A stretch of 64,000 nt of DNA, from assembly GCF_030815125.1 (NCBI RefSeq), contig NZ_JAUSWH010000001.1:248001-312000 (forward strand). Direction: 5' to 3'. The notes beneath the pieces are model-generated. The model was not told where the DNA came from. It saw only the letters and a list, made by a program, of their open reading frames with translations, and did not search any database. Origin of the DNA: Allorhizobium paknamense. GTDB lineage: Bacteria; Pseudomonadota; Alphaproteobacteria; Rhizobiales; Rhizobiaceae. Positions 29,363-37,381 of the stretch are shown here, piece after piece; the stretch's first letter is position 1; each line of letters starts with the position of its first letter. The translations under genes were made by a program, and so were the position numbers.

Positions 29363-30238
29363 TCACGCCGCAGGCTTGCTTTTCGCTTTTTTGGCGTTGA
29401 GCCGCTGCTTGCGGGTCTTCGGTTTCAGCTTTTTCGACAGTTGGTAGAACCAGCGCTGCAGCTTCGTCACGGAGATCAACTTGTCGATTTCCTGATTGGC
29501 ACCTTCCAGCCGGCTTGCCAGCACATCAGCGGCGGAAAGCGCAACGGCGCCAGCATCGAGATCGGGAAAGCGCTTCAACAGCGCGGCGTAGTGATTCTCT
29601 TCCGCCGCACCTGGCGCAATCAGCCTGCCGGAATGGATGAAGAGCCGCAGCACGACCTGTTCATAGGTCCAGTCGTGCAAATGGAATATCTTCCATTTTT
29701 CGCTTCTTTTGGCTGAAAACCCTTCGAGAAGGATAGATTTTCCAGGCAACATCTCGCTCATCCACAATGCCAGCGCAAAGCCGCTGGTGGGGATATGATC
29801 GCCCGGATAGAAGCTGGAGAGATAGCTGCCGAGATCGAGATGCCCAACAGCCGCCTGTTCAAACCGGTCGGCGGGGCTGAACACTTCGCCCGGATGGGCG
29901 CGGATATTCATGATGCCGAGAAAATCGGAGCCAGGAAAATAGCGCAGGACGTCGGCGACTTCCTTGCGATAGACGATATTGGCGCCCACCGATCCGCTGC
30001 GGGCCACGAGCAGGGACGGACGGGCAAAGGGCTTATCCAGAACCTTGTAGACCTTGTTGAAAAACACGAACAGCGTGGTGGCGGGCAGTTCCCGCTCCAG
30101 CCGTGCGACATCGGCCTCGGCGCTGTTGGCCACGAGCACAATGTGGCTGAAAGGCTGAAACAGCGCCTGCCACCCGACAAAATCCGAGAGCCCTGCCGTC
30201 GAGGGCTGCAACGCGCCCGCCATCCCCTGCTCCGACAT
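29363..30238 (-). CDS. Putative glycosyltransferase-like protein (sialyltransferase-type fold?)
   Basis: A 291-residue cytosolic-looking protein. Residues around 33-45 (HIVLVANS) resemble a nucleotide-binding beta-alpha start, and the central block PTSGFALALWMSEMLP followed by ILLEGFSAKR and HDWTYEQ resembles the SGxxA and downstream acceptor motifs of GT29-like and related bacterial glycosyltransferases. The C-terminal 60 residues are a probable coiled coil (EGANQEIDKLISVTK) and a strongly basic tail. It begins two bases after the GT8-like gene, so the pair forms an operon, likely acting on a surface glycan. Family assignment is tentative. Confidence 0.55.
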   Translation of the reverse strand: MSEQGMAGALQPSTAGLSDFVGWQALFQPFSHIVLVANSAEADVARLERELPATTLFVFFNKVYKVLDKPFARPSLLVARSGSVGANIVYRKEVADVLRYFPGSDFLGIMNIRAHPGEVFSPADRFEQAAVGHLDLGSYLSSFYPGDHIPTSGFALALWMSEMLPGKSILLEGFSAKRSEKWKIFHLHDWTYEQVVLRLFIHSGRLIAPGAAEENHYAALLKRFPDLDAGAVALSAADVLASRLEGANQEIDKLISVTKLQRWFYQLSKKLKPKTRKQRLNAKKAKSKPAA

Positions 30239-30240
30239 CT

Positions 30241-30930
30241 TCAACCCGTTCTTTGGGTTACGTGCAGCATGCGCTCGCGCGCGTCGAACCATTCCTGGGC
30301 GTAATCGTCATTCTTGTATTCTTCGAAATAGGGGCCGCCGTCGGTGAAATGCACGATTTTCGCCGTTTCGTCATAGTCATATTCATTGACGAGGTAGTTC
30401 CATTGCACTGGAAGGCCACCGATCAGGTCGTCGCTCTCCAGCCACTTGAACTGGTGCAGTTGCAGGCCGGTGGCCGTGTTGACGTAATCCTGTGTCAGCG
30501 CCGTGCATTTGGCATTGTTGAACAACATCACGCTGGACCAATTTTTCTTCTCATATTTGGTCTGCGTCTGGCCCAGGAACTTCGTCTCGATTTTCGGCTG
30601 GTAATCGTGCTTGACGCACATCACGGCATATTTGTCATCGCGCAGCGCCCACAACTCGGCTAGATCAGCCCGGGCCAGCATGTCGCAATCCATGAACATG
30701 CTCCAGCCCTGATAGCCGCTGAGATAGGGCACCAGAAAGCGCGAGAAGGAAAACTCGGTGGATTGCAGGGCATTGCGTTCACGGGTGAAAATGCCACCGA
30801 GATTGCTGAGCACAATCGGAGTGAACTCCACAGGCACGCTCGAATGTTCGAGAATGCTTTGAACCAGAACATGGTAGGCAACCACCTCCTTGGAATCAAA
30901 GCCGATATAAATCCGAAGCTTGTTGTCCAC
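30241..30930 (-). CDS. GT8-like glycosyltransferase
   Basis: A 229-residue protein starting MDNKLRIYIGFDSKE. Features of nucleotide-sugar glycosyltransferases with a GT-A fold are RIYIGFDSKEVVAYHVL at the N-terminus, FSFSRFLVPYLSG, and the metal-binding DxD motif in WSMFMDCDML near residue 80; later WNYLV and VHFTDGGPY. A GTG start at 30930 is chosen because AGGAG lies 7 bases before it; in-frame ATGs at 30936 and 30966 are badly spaced. Paired with the next gene; donor and acceptor unknown. Confidence 0.75.
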   Translation of the reverse strand: MDNKLRIYIGFDSKEVVAYHVLVQSILEHSSVPVEFTPIVLSNLGGIFTRERNALQSTEFSFSRFLVPYLSGYQGWSMFMDCDMLARADLAELWALRDDKYAVMCVKHDYQPKIETKFLGQTQTKYEKKNWSSVMLFNNAKCTALTQDYVNTATGLQLHQFKWLESDDLIGGLPVQWNYLVNEYDYDETAKIVHFTDGGPYFEEYKNDDYAQEWFDARERMLHVTQRTG

Positions 30931-31172
30931 GATCATACTCCTGAAATCATCTGGAATGGCCGTCATCCTTAATGGATGACAGAGCCGAGCGACAGCCCCT
31001 TTTTCAGCCCTATGCCGTTCACACCATTCGGGAATTTCGGCGGAAGGAAGGCTTGCTCGGCTCCTTCGGTATCATTGCCGACCCGGAGATGCATTAACAA
31101 ACAACAAATGCCTTGATCACAAGATTTGCCTAGGCGCAGGAAAACTTGAGCAACAGTCACATGTTCAAAACG

Positions 31173-31200
31173 AAAAAGCCCTGCCGTTGCCGGCAGGGCT
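31173..31200 (-). terminator. Rho-independent terminator after second tuf
   Basis: On the minus strand AGCCCTGCCG and CGGCAGGGCT form a perfect 10-pair stem with a 4-base loop followed by TTTTT. It lies about 40 bases beyond the tuf stop and isolates the tRNA-tuf transcript from the glycosyltransferase-like genes. The rest of the 30931-31240 gap holds no gene I can support. Confidence 0.92.
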
Positions 31201-31240
31201 TCTGTCTTTTCAGTCACCTCAGAAGAGGCAACCGTATGAC

Positions 31241-32416
31241 TTATTCGATGATGGAGGCAACGATACCTGCACCAACGGTACGGCCGCCTTCGCGGATAGC
31301 GAAGCGCAGCTTTTCTTCCATCGCGATCGGAACGATCAGCTCAACGTCAACCGTGACGTTGTCGCCCGGCATAACCATTTCCGTGCCTTCCGGAAGCGTC
31401 ACGATGCCCGTAACGTCCGTCGTGCGGAAGTAGAACTGCGGACGGTAGTTCGTGAAGAACGGCGTATGACGGCCGCCCTCTTCCTTCGTCAGGATGTAGG
31501 CTTCAGCCTTGAACTTCTTGTGCGGCTTGACCGAACCCGGCTTGCACAGGATCTGGCCACGCTCAACGCCGTCACGGTTCACACCGCGCAGCAGCGCACC
31601 GATGTTGTCGCCGGCCTGACCCTGGTCGAGCAGCTTGCGGAACATTTCAACGCCCGTGCAGGTCGTCTTCGTCGTGGCGCGAATGCCAACGATTTCGATT
31701 TCCTCACCAACCTTGATGATACCACGCTCAACGCGGCCCGTCACAACCGGACCACGGCCAGAGATCGAGAACACGTCTTCGATCGGCATCAGGAACGGCT
31801 GGTCGATCGGACGCTCAGGCGTCGGGATGTAGGCGTCAACCTGAGCCATCAGCTCGCGGATCGCGTCTTCACCGATCGTCTTGTTGGAATCTTCCAGAGC
31901 AGCAAGAGCAGAGCCCTTCACAACCGGAATGTCATCGCCCGGGAAGTCGTAGGACGACAGAAGCTCACGAACTTCAAGCTCGACGAGTTCCAGAAGCTCG
32001 GCGTCGTCAACCTGGTCAACCTTGTTCAGAAACACAACGATCGCCGGAACGCCAACCTGACGGGCCAGCAGGATGTGCTCGCGCGTCTGCGGCATCGGGC
32101 CGTCAGCAGCCGAGCAAACCAGGATCGCGCCGTCCATCTGCGCTGCACCCGTGATCATGTTCTTAACGTAGTCGGCGTGGCCGGGGCAGTCAACGTGAGC
32201 GTAGTGACGAGCAGCCGTCTCATACTCAACGTGCGCCGTCGAGATCGTGATACCACGAGCCTTCTCTTCCGGAGCAGCGTCGATCTGGTCATACGCCTTG
32301 AACTCGCCGAAGAACTTCGTGATTGCTGCCGTCAGAGACGTCTTGCCATGGTCAACGTGGCCGATCGTGCCAATGTTAACGTGCGGCTTGTTGCGCTCAA
32401 ACTTACTCTTTGCCAT
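31241..32416 (-). CDS. tuf: Elongation factor Tu (copy 2, tRNA-linked)
   Basis: A second EF-Tu of 391 residues, identical in length and nearly identical in DNA to the copy at 10336. GTPase motifs [13 protein letters not shown] and NKVD are intact. Residue 223 is Pro in GRGPVVTG; family members normally have Thr here, which the other copy keeps. Conversely residues 164-176 ([14 protein letters not shown]) look consensus here but not in copy 1. It is preceded by tRNA-Gly and tRNA-Tyr, the same association as E. coli tufB, and followed by a terminator. Confidence 0.97.
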   Translation of the reverse strand: MAKSKFERNKPHVNIGTIGHVDHGKTSLTAAITKFFGEFKAYDQIDAAPEEKARGITISTAHVEYETAARHYAHVDCPGHADYVKNMITGAAQMDGAILVCSAADGPMPQTREHILLARQVGVPAIVVFLNKVDQVDDAELLELVELEVRELLSSYDFPGDDIPVVKGSALAALEDSNKTIGEDAIRELMAQVDAYIPTPERPIDQPFLMPIEDVFSISGRGPVVTGRVERGIIKVGEEIEIVGIRATTKTTCTGVEMFRKLLDQGQAGDNIGALLRGVNRDGVERGQILCKPGSVKPHKKFKAEAYILTKEEGGRHTPFFTNYRPQFYFRTTDVTGIVTLPEGTEMVMPGDNVTVDVELIVPIAMEEKLRFAIREGGRTVGAGIVASIIE

Positions 32417-32600
32417 TTGAACTCTTCCTATGATCGAAAAAAGTTGACCCGGCGAACCGGTTTAGCGCCGCCGTTTAAGGCTTTCGGGGGGATTGCGCAA
32501 GCTATAAATGCGCAAGAGGCCTGCGGCTGAAGCGGCAAAATGCCGAAAGCGCGCAAAATTGAGAGAAAACCTAAGGAAATCAGTGCAGAAGAAGATATCT

Positions 32601-32674
32601 TGGAGCGGGTAGCGGGAATCGAACCCGCGTATTCAGCTTGGAAGGCTGCTGCTCTACCATTGAGCTATACCCGC
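32601..32674 (-). tRNA. tRNA-Gly (anticodon TCC)
   Basis: Minus strand: GCGGGTATAGCTCAATGGT, anticodon loop CTTCCAA with TCC, T arm GCGGGTTCGATTCCCGC and an encoded CCA (74 bases). It lies between tRNA-Tyr and tuf, likely a common transcript processed by RNases. Confidence 0.97.
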
Positions 32675-32697
32675 GGTGTTCGATCCGAATGTCGAAA

Positions 32698-32782
32698 TGG
32701 TGGAGGGAGTTGGATTTGAACCAACGTAGGCTGAGCCAACGGATTTACAGTCCGTCCCCTTTAACCACTCGGGCATCCCTCC
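32698..32782 (-). tRNA. tRNA-Tyr (anticodon GTA)
   Basis: Minus strand: GGAGGGATGCCCGAGTGG, anticodon loop with GTA (GGACTGTAAATCC), a long class II variable arm, T arm TTGGTTCAAATCCAA, encoded CCA (85 bases). It is 23 bases upstream of tRNA-Gly. Confidence 0.97.
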
Positions 32783-32981
32783 AGCTATTCGACCGGATCA
32801 AGCGACCAAGCTTACTCTGGAACCGAAGCGCCTCGCGTCGTGTTCCGTGGCGGCTATATGACCGGGCGAAACCCAGATGTCAACACGCCCTTTGTCGAAA
32901 ATTTCGAAGTTTTTTCAGCCTGTGGGTAACCCCGCCTTTACCTGCCCTATGCACGCCGCGCGCATGCCGTTATAAAGCCGC

Positions 32982-33854
32982 ATGACCAAGGATAAAGCCA
33001 AAGATCACTCCGCCCGCGACAGTCATTACGCGACGCTGCGCCGCCAGGTGCGCGACGCCAAGCGTGACCGCGGCGAGATACCGACACCCCCGCAAAAGCG
33101 GCGAAAATCCAATGCGGAATGGACACCGCCGAGCCTTCAGCCCGATCAGGTCTTTCTCTATGGCCTGCATACGGTGCGCGCGGCGCTGGACAATCCGGAA
33201 CGCCAGATCATCAAGCTGTCCGCCACGCAAAATGCCCTGCAGCGGCTGGAGCTTGGAACGGATCAACCCGCCTTTCCGCTGGAGATCGTCAGTCCACAGG
33301 ATATTGACCGCGTTCTTGGACCGGAGGCCATCCATCAGGGCGTGATGCTGGAAACACGCCCCCTGCCCGTGCGGCGGCTGGAAGCGCTGAAGGAAAGTCC
33401 GCTTCTCCTGGTTCTCGATCAGGTTACCGATCCGCATAATGTCGGCGCGATCATGCGCAGCGCGGTCGCCTTCGGTGCGGGTGCCGTGATTACCACCCAG
33501 CGTCATAGCCCGACAGAATCCGGTGTCCTCGCCAAATCGGCCTCCGGTGCGCTTGAGCTTATTCCCTACATCCAGATTACCAATCTGGCGGATGCGCTCG
33601 GCGAATTGCACAAGCTCGGCTTCTTCTCGATCGGGCTTGATTCGGAAGGACCACAGCCGCTGGAAGGTACCTTCAGCGGTGAAAAGATCGCTCTTGTCCT
33701 TGGCTCAGAAGGCAAGGGCCTGCGCCAGAAAACACGGGAAACCGCCAATGCTCTGGCACGGCTGGACATGCCGGGTGCGATCAAATCGCTCAATGTTTCG
33801 AATGCCGCCGCCATCGCGCTTTATGCGGCGCGGCAATTTCTGCTGAAGAGCTGA
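32982..33854 (+). CDS. rlmB: 23S rRNA 2'-O-methyltransferase, TrmH/RlmB family
   Basis: SpoU/TrmH enzymes transfer a methyl group from SAM to a ribose 2'-OH. The 290-residue protein has a basic N-terminal extension, the substrate-binding domain (FLYGLHTVRAALDN near residue 47), and the knotted SPOUT domain with the three motifs DPHNVGAIMRSA, LVLGSEGKGLR and SLNVSNAAAIALY. The length and N-domain fit RlmB, which methylates G2251, but other TrmH-type targets are possible. The gene is on the plus strand, divergent from tRNA-Tyr. Confidence 0.85.
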   Translation: MTKDKAKDHSARDSHYATLRRQVRDAKRDRGEIPTPPQKRRKSNAEWTPPSLQPDQVFLYGLHTVRAALDNPERQIIKLSATQNALQRLELGTDQPAFPLEIVSPQDIDRVLGPEAIHQGVMLETRPLPVRRLEALKESPLLLVLDQVTDPHNVGAIMRSAVAFGAGAVITTQRHSPTESGVLAKSASGALELIPYIQITNLADALGELHKLGFFSIGLDSEGPQPLEGTFSGEKIALVLGSEGKGLRQKTRETANALARLDMPGAIKSLNVSNAAAIALYAARQFLLKS

Positions 33855-33860
33855 TTTCAC

Positions 33861-33892
33861 GGGAAGGCGGGCTGGAACCAAGCCCCCTTCCC
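33861..33892 (+). terminator. Possible terminator after rlmB
   Basis: GGGAAGGCGGGCT pairs with AGCCCCCTTCCC (one bulge) 7 bases after the rlmB stop, followed by a pyrimidine-rich stretch with TTT rather than a clean U run. Likely partial. Confidence 0.45.
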
Positions 33893-33929
33893 CTTCGTTT
33901 CTCCTTTTCCACAGGAAAGGAGGAAGACC

Positions 33930-34124
33930 ATGCCCACAACGATCCCGCCTTCGTCTCCGGAGGACACGCCGCGCGGGCCCCAGTCTACTCCGGGCATTCC
34001 GGACCGGACCCAGGATGGCAAGATCACTCCGCCGGTGAAAGACAAAGGCGATACGAAAAACCCCAACGATCCCGTGCCGAACCCGGCTCTCTTTCCCGCT
34101 GGCGATCCTGCGGGAATGGCTTGA
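33930..34124 (+). CDS. Small proline-rich hypothetical protein
   Basis: A 64-residue protein rich in Pro, Asp, Gly and Thr (PTTIPPSSPEDTPRGPQ, then KITPPVKDKGDTK) with no hydrophobic core, so it is probably disordered. A strong GGAAAGGAGGAAG ribosome-binding site precedes the ATG and a good terminator follows 23 bases after the stop, which supports it as a real single gene. Function unknown. Confidence 0.78.
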   Translation: MPTTIPPSSPEDTPRGPQSTPGIPDRTQDGKITPPVKDKGDTKNPNDPVPNPALFPAGDPAGMA

Positions 34125-34146
34125 TCATGTAAAAAATGCCCCGGCA

Positions 34147-34180
34147 GAAAGCCCGCCCCGATGGCGGGCTTTCGTTTTTA
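34147..34180 (+). terminator. Rho-independent terminator of the small proline-rich gene
   Basis: GAAAGCCCGCC and GGCGGGCTTTC form a perfect 11-pair stem with a 5-base loop followed by GTTTTTA. Confidence 0.9.
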
Positions 34181-34243
34181 TGCGCGCGCCTAATTCAAGG
34201 GATGAACTTGAACCCGCCTGTAATTTGGATAGATTCACAACCT

Positions 34244-34352
34244 GCTGCATAATTTTCCCCTTAAATCGGAGAGATTTAAGGGGAAAATTATGCAGCGGAT
34301 TTAAAGTGTTACAGCGTCCTTTGTGCGTTTGATAAAACGCACGGCGCTGTAA
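34244..34352. repeat. Two-palindrome intergenic element (RIME-like, 109 bp)
   Basis: First palindrome: perfect 24-base arms at 34244-34267 and 34273-34296 (GCTGCATAATTTTCC...) around a 5-base loop. After a 12-base spacer comes a second, imperfect palindrome from TTACAGCG (34309) to CGCTGTAA (34352), with an inner stem GTGCGTTT/AAAACGCAC. The size and two-palindrome layout fit the Rhizobium-specific intergenic mosaic elements. It ends 17 bases before a 48-residue reading frame. Confidence 0.75.
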
Positions 34353-34369
34353 TGGATCGGGGAGAGGTC

Positions 34370-34516
34370 ATGAACGACAATATCATCCAGTTTCGCAAAC
34401 CCAAACCGCCGAAAAAGCCGAGACCGGGCTTGAGGCGGGCGGCGCAGATCGGCGCAGCTGTCGCAGCCATTGCCGCCGTATGGGCCTATTATGCCTATCT
34501 TGCTCCGCAAATGTGA
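34370..34516 (+). CDS. Small single-pass membrane protein (48 residues)
   Basis: The frame starts MNDNIIQFRKPKPPKKPRPG and continues with a hydrophobic stretch (IGAAVAAIAAVWAYYAYL) ending APQM. This gives a basic, proline-rich cytosolic N-terminus and one membrane helix, N-in. A GGGGAGAGG ribosome-binding site lies 2-3 bases before the ATG. Codon use looks coding. It sits between a RIME-like repeat and tRNA-Thr. No function recognised; similar short proteins occur in rhizobia, as far as I recall. Confidence 0.65.
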   Translation: MNDNIIQFRKPKPPKKPRPGLRRAAQIGAAVAAIAAVWAYYAYLAPQM

Positions 34517-34537
34517 GCTTGTTTTCCTGGGAAAAAA

Positions 34538-34613
<76 letters not shown>

Positions 34614-34817
34614 ATGGCGCTTGCCTAGCAGATTTCTGACCGGTGTAAAGCAAAAATTGTCATATGGGCGGGACGGATTCCGCGCCTGCGAAAAGTCTTG
34701 GCGGCGCGCAGCGTTATCATGTACCTAAAGCAGGTCGCGTTTAATTGTCGTCAGTTAAACGATAACGCACATGCGACGAATTAAGAGCTAAAGCCGATTT
34801 CAACAGGTCCCTTCCGA

Positions 34818-35591
34818 ATGGCGCGTTCTTTCAGTTCGCTTTGCTTTCTCGCCGCCGGCACCGCGGAGGCGCAGGCATCCCGCGACCAGATGATTCGCGT
34901 CTATGGCAACAGCCCGCGGGAAGAAGCCGATGTGCTGGTGGTGCTGGGCGGCGACGGCTTCATGCTGCAGGTGCTGCACGAAACCATGAACAGCGGCAAG
35001 CTGGTCTACGGCATGAACCGCGGCACGGTGGGATTTCTGATGAATGACTACCGTCTGGATGGCTTGCCCGAACGAATCGCCGCAGCCAGCGAGAATGATT
35101 TTCATCCGTTGAAAATGTCGACGGTGAGTGCCGACGGCGCGGAGACGACGGCCCTGGCCATCAACGAGGTGTCCTTGCTTCGTCAGTCCTATCAGGCGGC
35201 CAAGCTGCGCGTGCTGATCGACGGTCAGGAGCGGCTGGACGAATTGATTTGCGATGGGCTGCTCGTTGCCACACCGGTCGGCTCCACGGCCTATAATCTT
35301 TCTGCACATGGCCCCATCCTGCCGCTCGATTCGCCGCTTCTGGCGCTGACGCCTGTCTGCCCGTTTCGCCCTCGCCGGTGGCGTGGCGCGTTGCTGCCGG
35401 ACCGCGTGACGGTGGATATCGAAATCATCGAATCGGAAAAGCGGCCAGTGAATGCGGTGGCGGATAATGTCGAGGTGAAATCGGTGGTCGCGGTCAAAGT
35501 CCAGCAGGCCGATGATGTCACGGCGCGTATTCTCTCCGATCCGGATCACTCCTGGTCGGAACGGATTCTCGCCGAACAATTTGCCAATTAG
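34818..35591 (+). CDS. nadK: NAD kinase
   Basis: NAD kinase phosphorylates NAD to NADP. The 257-residue protein is the short alphaproteobacterial form. It contains the catalytic GGDGFML near residue 44, GMNRGTVGFLMN, the NE-containing INEVSL, and the glycine/serine motif TPVGSTAYNLSAHGPI, all diagnostic. The C-terminal RILSDPDHSWSERILAEQF matches rhizobial homologues. A gene for a secreted protein follows nine bases later. Confidence 0.95.
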   Translation: MARSFSSLCFLAAGTAEAQASRDQMIRVYGNSPREEADVLVVLGGDGFMLQVLHETMNSGKLVYGMNRGTVGFLMNDYRLDGLPERIAAASENDFHPLKMSTVSADGAETTALAINEVSLLRQSYQAAKLRVLIDGQERLDELICDGLLVATPVGSTAYNLSAHGPILPLDSPLLALTPVCPFRPRRWRGALLPDRVTVDIEIIESEKRPVNAVADNVEVKSVVAVKVQQADDVTARILSDPDHSWSERILAEQFAN

Positions 35592-35600
35592 GGCGACGGG

Positions 35601-36104
35601 ATGCGGATCACTCTCAGCGCCCTTCCCCTGCTTCTGGCTTTTTGCGCCTTGCCTGCTCTGGCCGAGGATGTTGCCCATCTGGCGCCGGACGTGACCTTTG
35701 CCATCAGCGGCGGCTATTGGGAAGATCCCGGCGTGGCCGCCAGCAATGGCATCATCAAGGTACCGGGCAATGTTGCCGCCCTTAAGGGAGCCCAGGCAAA
35801 ACGCGGCTATTACCGGCTGGTTTCGCTCCGCCAGCCGGATCGGACGGCAAAGGTCTATCTGCAGCAGATGGAAGCGACCGAGGAAGGCCCCCGGCTGGCC
35901 GACAGCATAGAATTGCAGGAAATTACCGCCCTGCATGCCTTCATTACCGATCTCAGACCGGATGATTCCTCCGGCCTCAATCGCGGCCTCGGCTTCTCCG
36001 CCACCATCTTTCTGAAAACCGATGCCGAAGCGCTGGAGGCCGATTCCTGGACGGTGGTCGTCGATGATTTCGGCGAGATCAGCGTGGACCGCGAAAGCCA
36101 CTAA
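35601..36104 (+). CDS. Hypothetical secreted protein
   Basis: The 167-residue product has a clear signal peptide (MRITLSALPLLLAFCALPALA) cleaved after ALA, leaving a periplasmic or exported domain of about 146 residues that is probably mostly beta (FAISGGYWEDPG, YYRLVSLRQ, KVYLQQMEA, SWTVVVDDFG). No catalytic motif or cysteine pair is visible. It is in tandem with nadK with a nine-base gap. Function unknown. Confidence 0.8.
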   Translation: MRITLSALPLLLAFCALPALAEDVAHLAPDVTFAISGGYWEDPGVAASNGIIKVPGNVAALKGAQAKRGYYRLVSLRQPDRTAKVYLQQMEATEEGPRLADSIELQEITALHAFITDLRPDDSSGLNRGLGFSATIFLKTDAEALEADSWTVVVDDFGEISVDRESH

Positions 36105-36107
36105 GCC

Positions 36108-36134
36108 AAAAAAACGGCGGGACAAGCCCGCCGT
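36108..36134 (-). terminator. Rho-independent terminator of prfB
   Basis: On the minus strand ACGGCGGG and CCCGCCGT form an 8-pair stem with a 5-base loop, followed by TTTTTTT. It could also partly serve the convergent plus-strand gene that ends at 36104, although no U run follows on that strand. Confidence 0.9.
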
Positions 36135-36160
36135 CAATCTTCTGAAAGGAATGAGAACGA

Positions 36161-37289
36161 TCAGTCGATATCCGCGACTGCATCTGCCTTGCCGCTGATT
36201 CGGTGAGCCAATGCGGCCTCCATGAAGGGGTTCAGCTCGCCATTCAGCACGTCATCAGGCGCGGTGCTTTCCACACCGGTGCGCAGATCCTTCACCAGCT
36301 GATAGGGCTGGAGAACATAGGAGCGGATCTGGTGGCCCCAGCCGATATCGGTCTTGGACGCCGCTTCGGCATTGGCAGCATCTTCGCGCTTTTTCAGTTC
36401 CTGCTCGTAGAGGCGGGCGCGCAGCATGTCCCACGCCTTGGCGCGGTTCTTGTGCTGCGAACGTTCCTGCTGGCAAGCCACGACGATGCCGGTCGGAATA
36501 TGCGTGATACGCACCGCCGAGTCGGTGGTGTTGACGTGCTGGCCGCCCGCACCGGAGGAGCGGTAGGTATCGATGCGGCAATCGCTCTCGTTCACCTCGA
36601 TATTGATCGTATCGTCGATCACCGGATAGACCCAGATCGAAGAGAAGGAGGTGTGACGGCGCGCATTGCTGTCATAGGGCGAGATGCGCACCAGACGATG
36701 CACCCCCGATTCGGTCTTCAGCCAGCCATAGGCATTGTGGCCCTTGACGTGGATCGTCGCCGACTTGATGCCAGCCTCTTCCCCGTCATGCACTTCCAGC
36801 ACCTCGACCTTGAAGCCATTGCGCTCCGCCCAGCGGATATACATGCGCAACAGCATGTTGGCCCAGTCCTGGCTCTCCGTGCCACCTGCGCCGGAATGCA
36901 CTTCCAGATAGGTGTCGTTGCCGTCAGCTTCGCCAGACAGCATGGCCTCCACCTGCAGGCGTGCGGATTCGGCGCGAAGGCTTTTCAGCGCCTCCTCGGC
37001 TTCCCGAACGATATCCTGATCGCCCTCTTCCTCGCCCATCTCGATCAGCTCGATGTTTTCCTTCATCTGCTGTTCGAGGCGTCTTACGCCATTGATGCTC
37101 TCATCAAGCTGCTGGCGCTCGCGCATCAGCTTCTGGGCTTCCTGGGCATCGTTCCAGAGGGAGGGATCCTCTGCCTTGTTATTCAACCAGTCCAGTCGTC
37201 TTACCGCCTGATCCCAGTCAAAGATGCCTCCTCAGCAGGCTTATGGCCTGCTTGATTTCATCAACCACATTCTCGATTTCGCTGCGCAT
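36161..37289 (-). CDS. prfB: Peptide chain release factor 2, programmed +1 frameshift
   Basis: RF2 releases peptides at UGA and UAA. Translation starts at ATG 37289 ([16 protein letters not shown]), reads 23 codons to CTT at 37221-37223, meets an in-frame TGA at 37218-37220, and must skip one base to continue as GAC TGG GAT. AGGAGG lies three bases before CTT, the internal Shine-Dalgarno stimulator. The joined product is 375 residues with GGQ in [14 protein letters not shown]; the stop-recognition tripeptide reads Ser-Pro-Tyr instead of the textbook Ser-Pro-Phe. A TTG at 37186 is an artificial start. Low RF2 raises frameshifting, giving autoregulation. Confidence 0.96.
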
Positions 37290-37381
37290 TGTCCTGTCTC
37301 AGTTCTATGGATTGCGTGAGCCCGACATAGAGAGTGAGACGGTGGAAGTAAAGTCCGCAGTCTCGCTCTCTTCAGGACGGA

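Noticed and set aside
31241..32416. Second tuf as part of a recent large duplication
   Set aside because: Similarity stops at the gene ends; flanking sequence differs, and tRNA-linked and str-linked tuf copies are an ancient arrangement kept alike by gene conversion.
37184..37186. TTG as start of prfB
   Set aside because: It would skip the conserved N-terminal region; the ATG at 37289 plus a textbook frameshift site explains the frame change.
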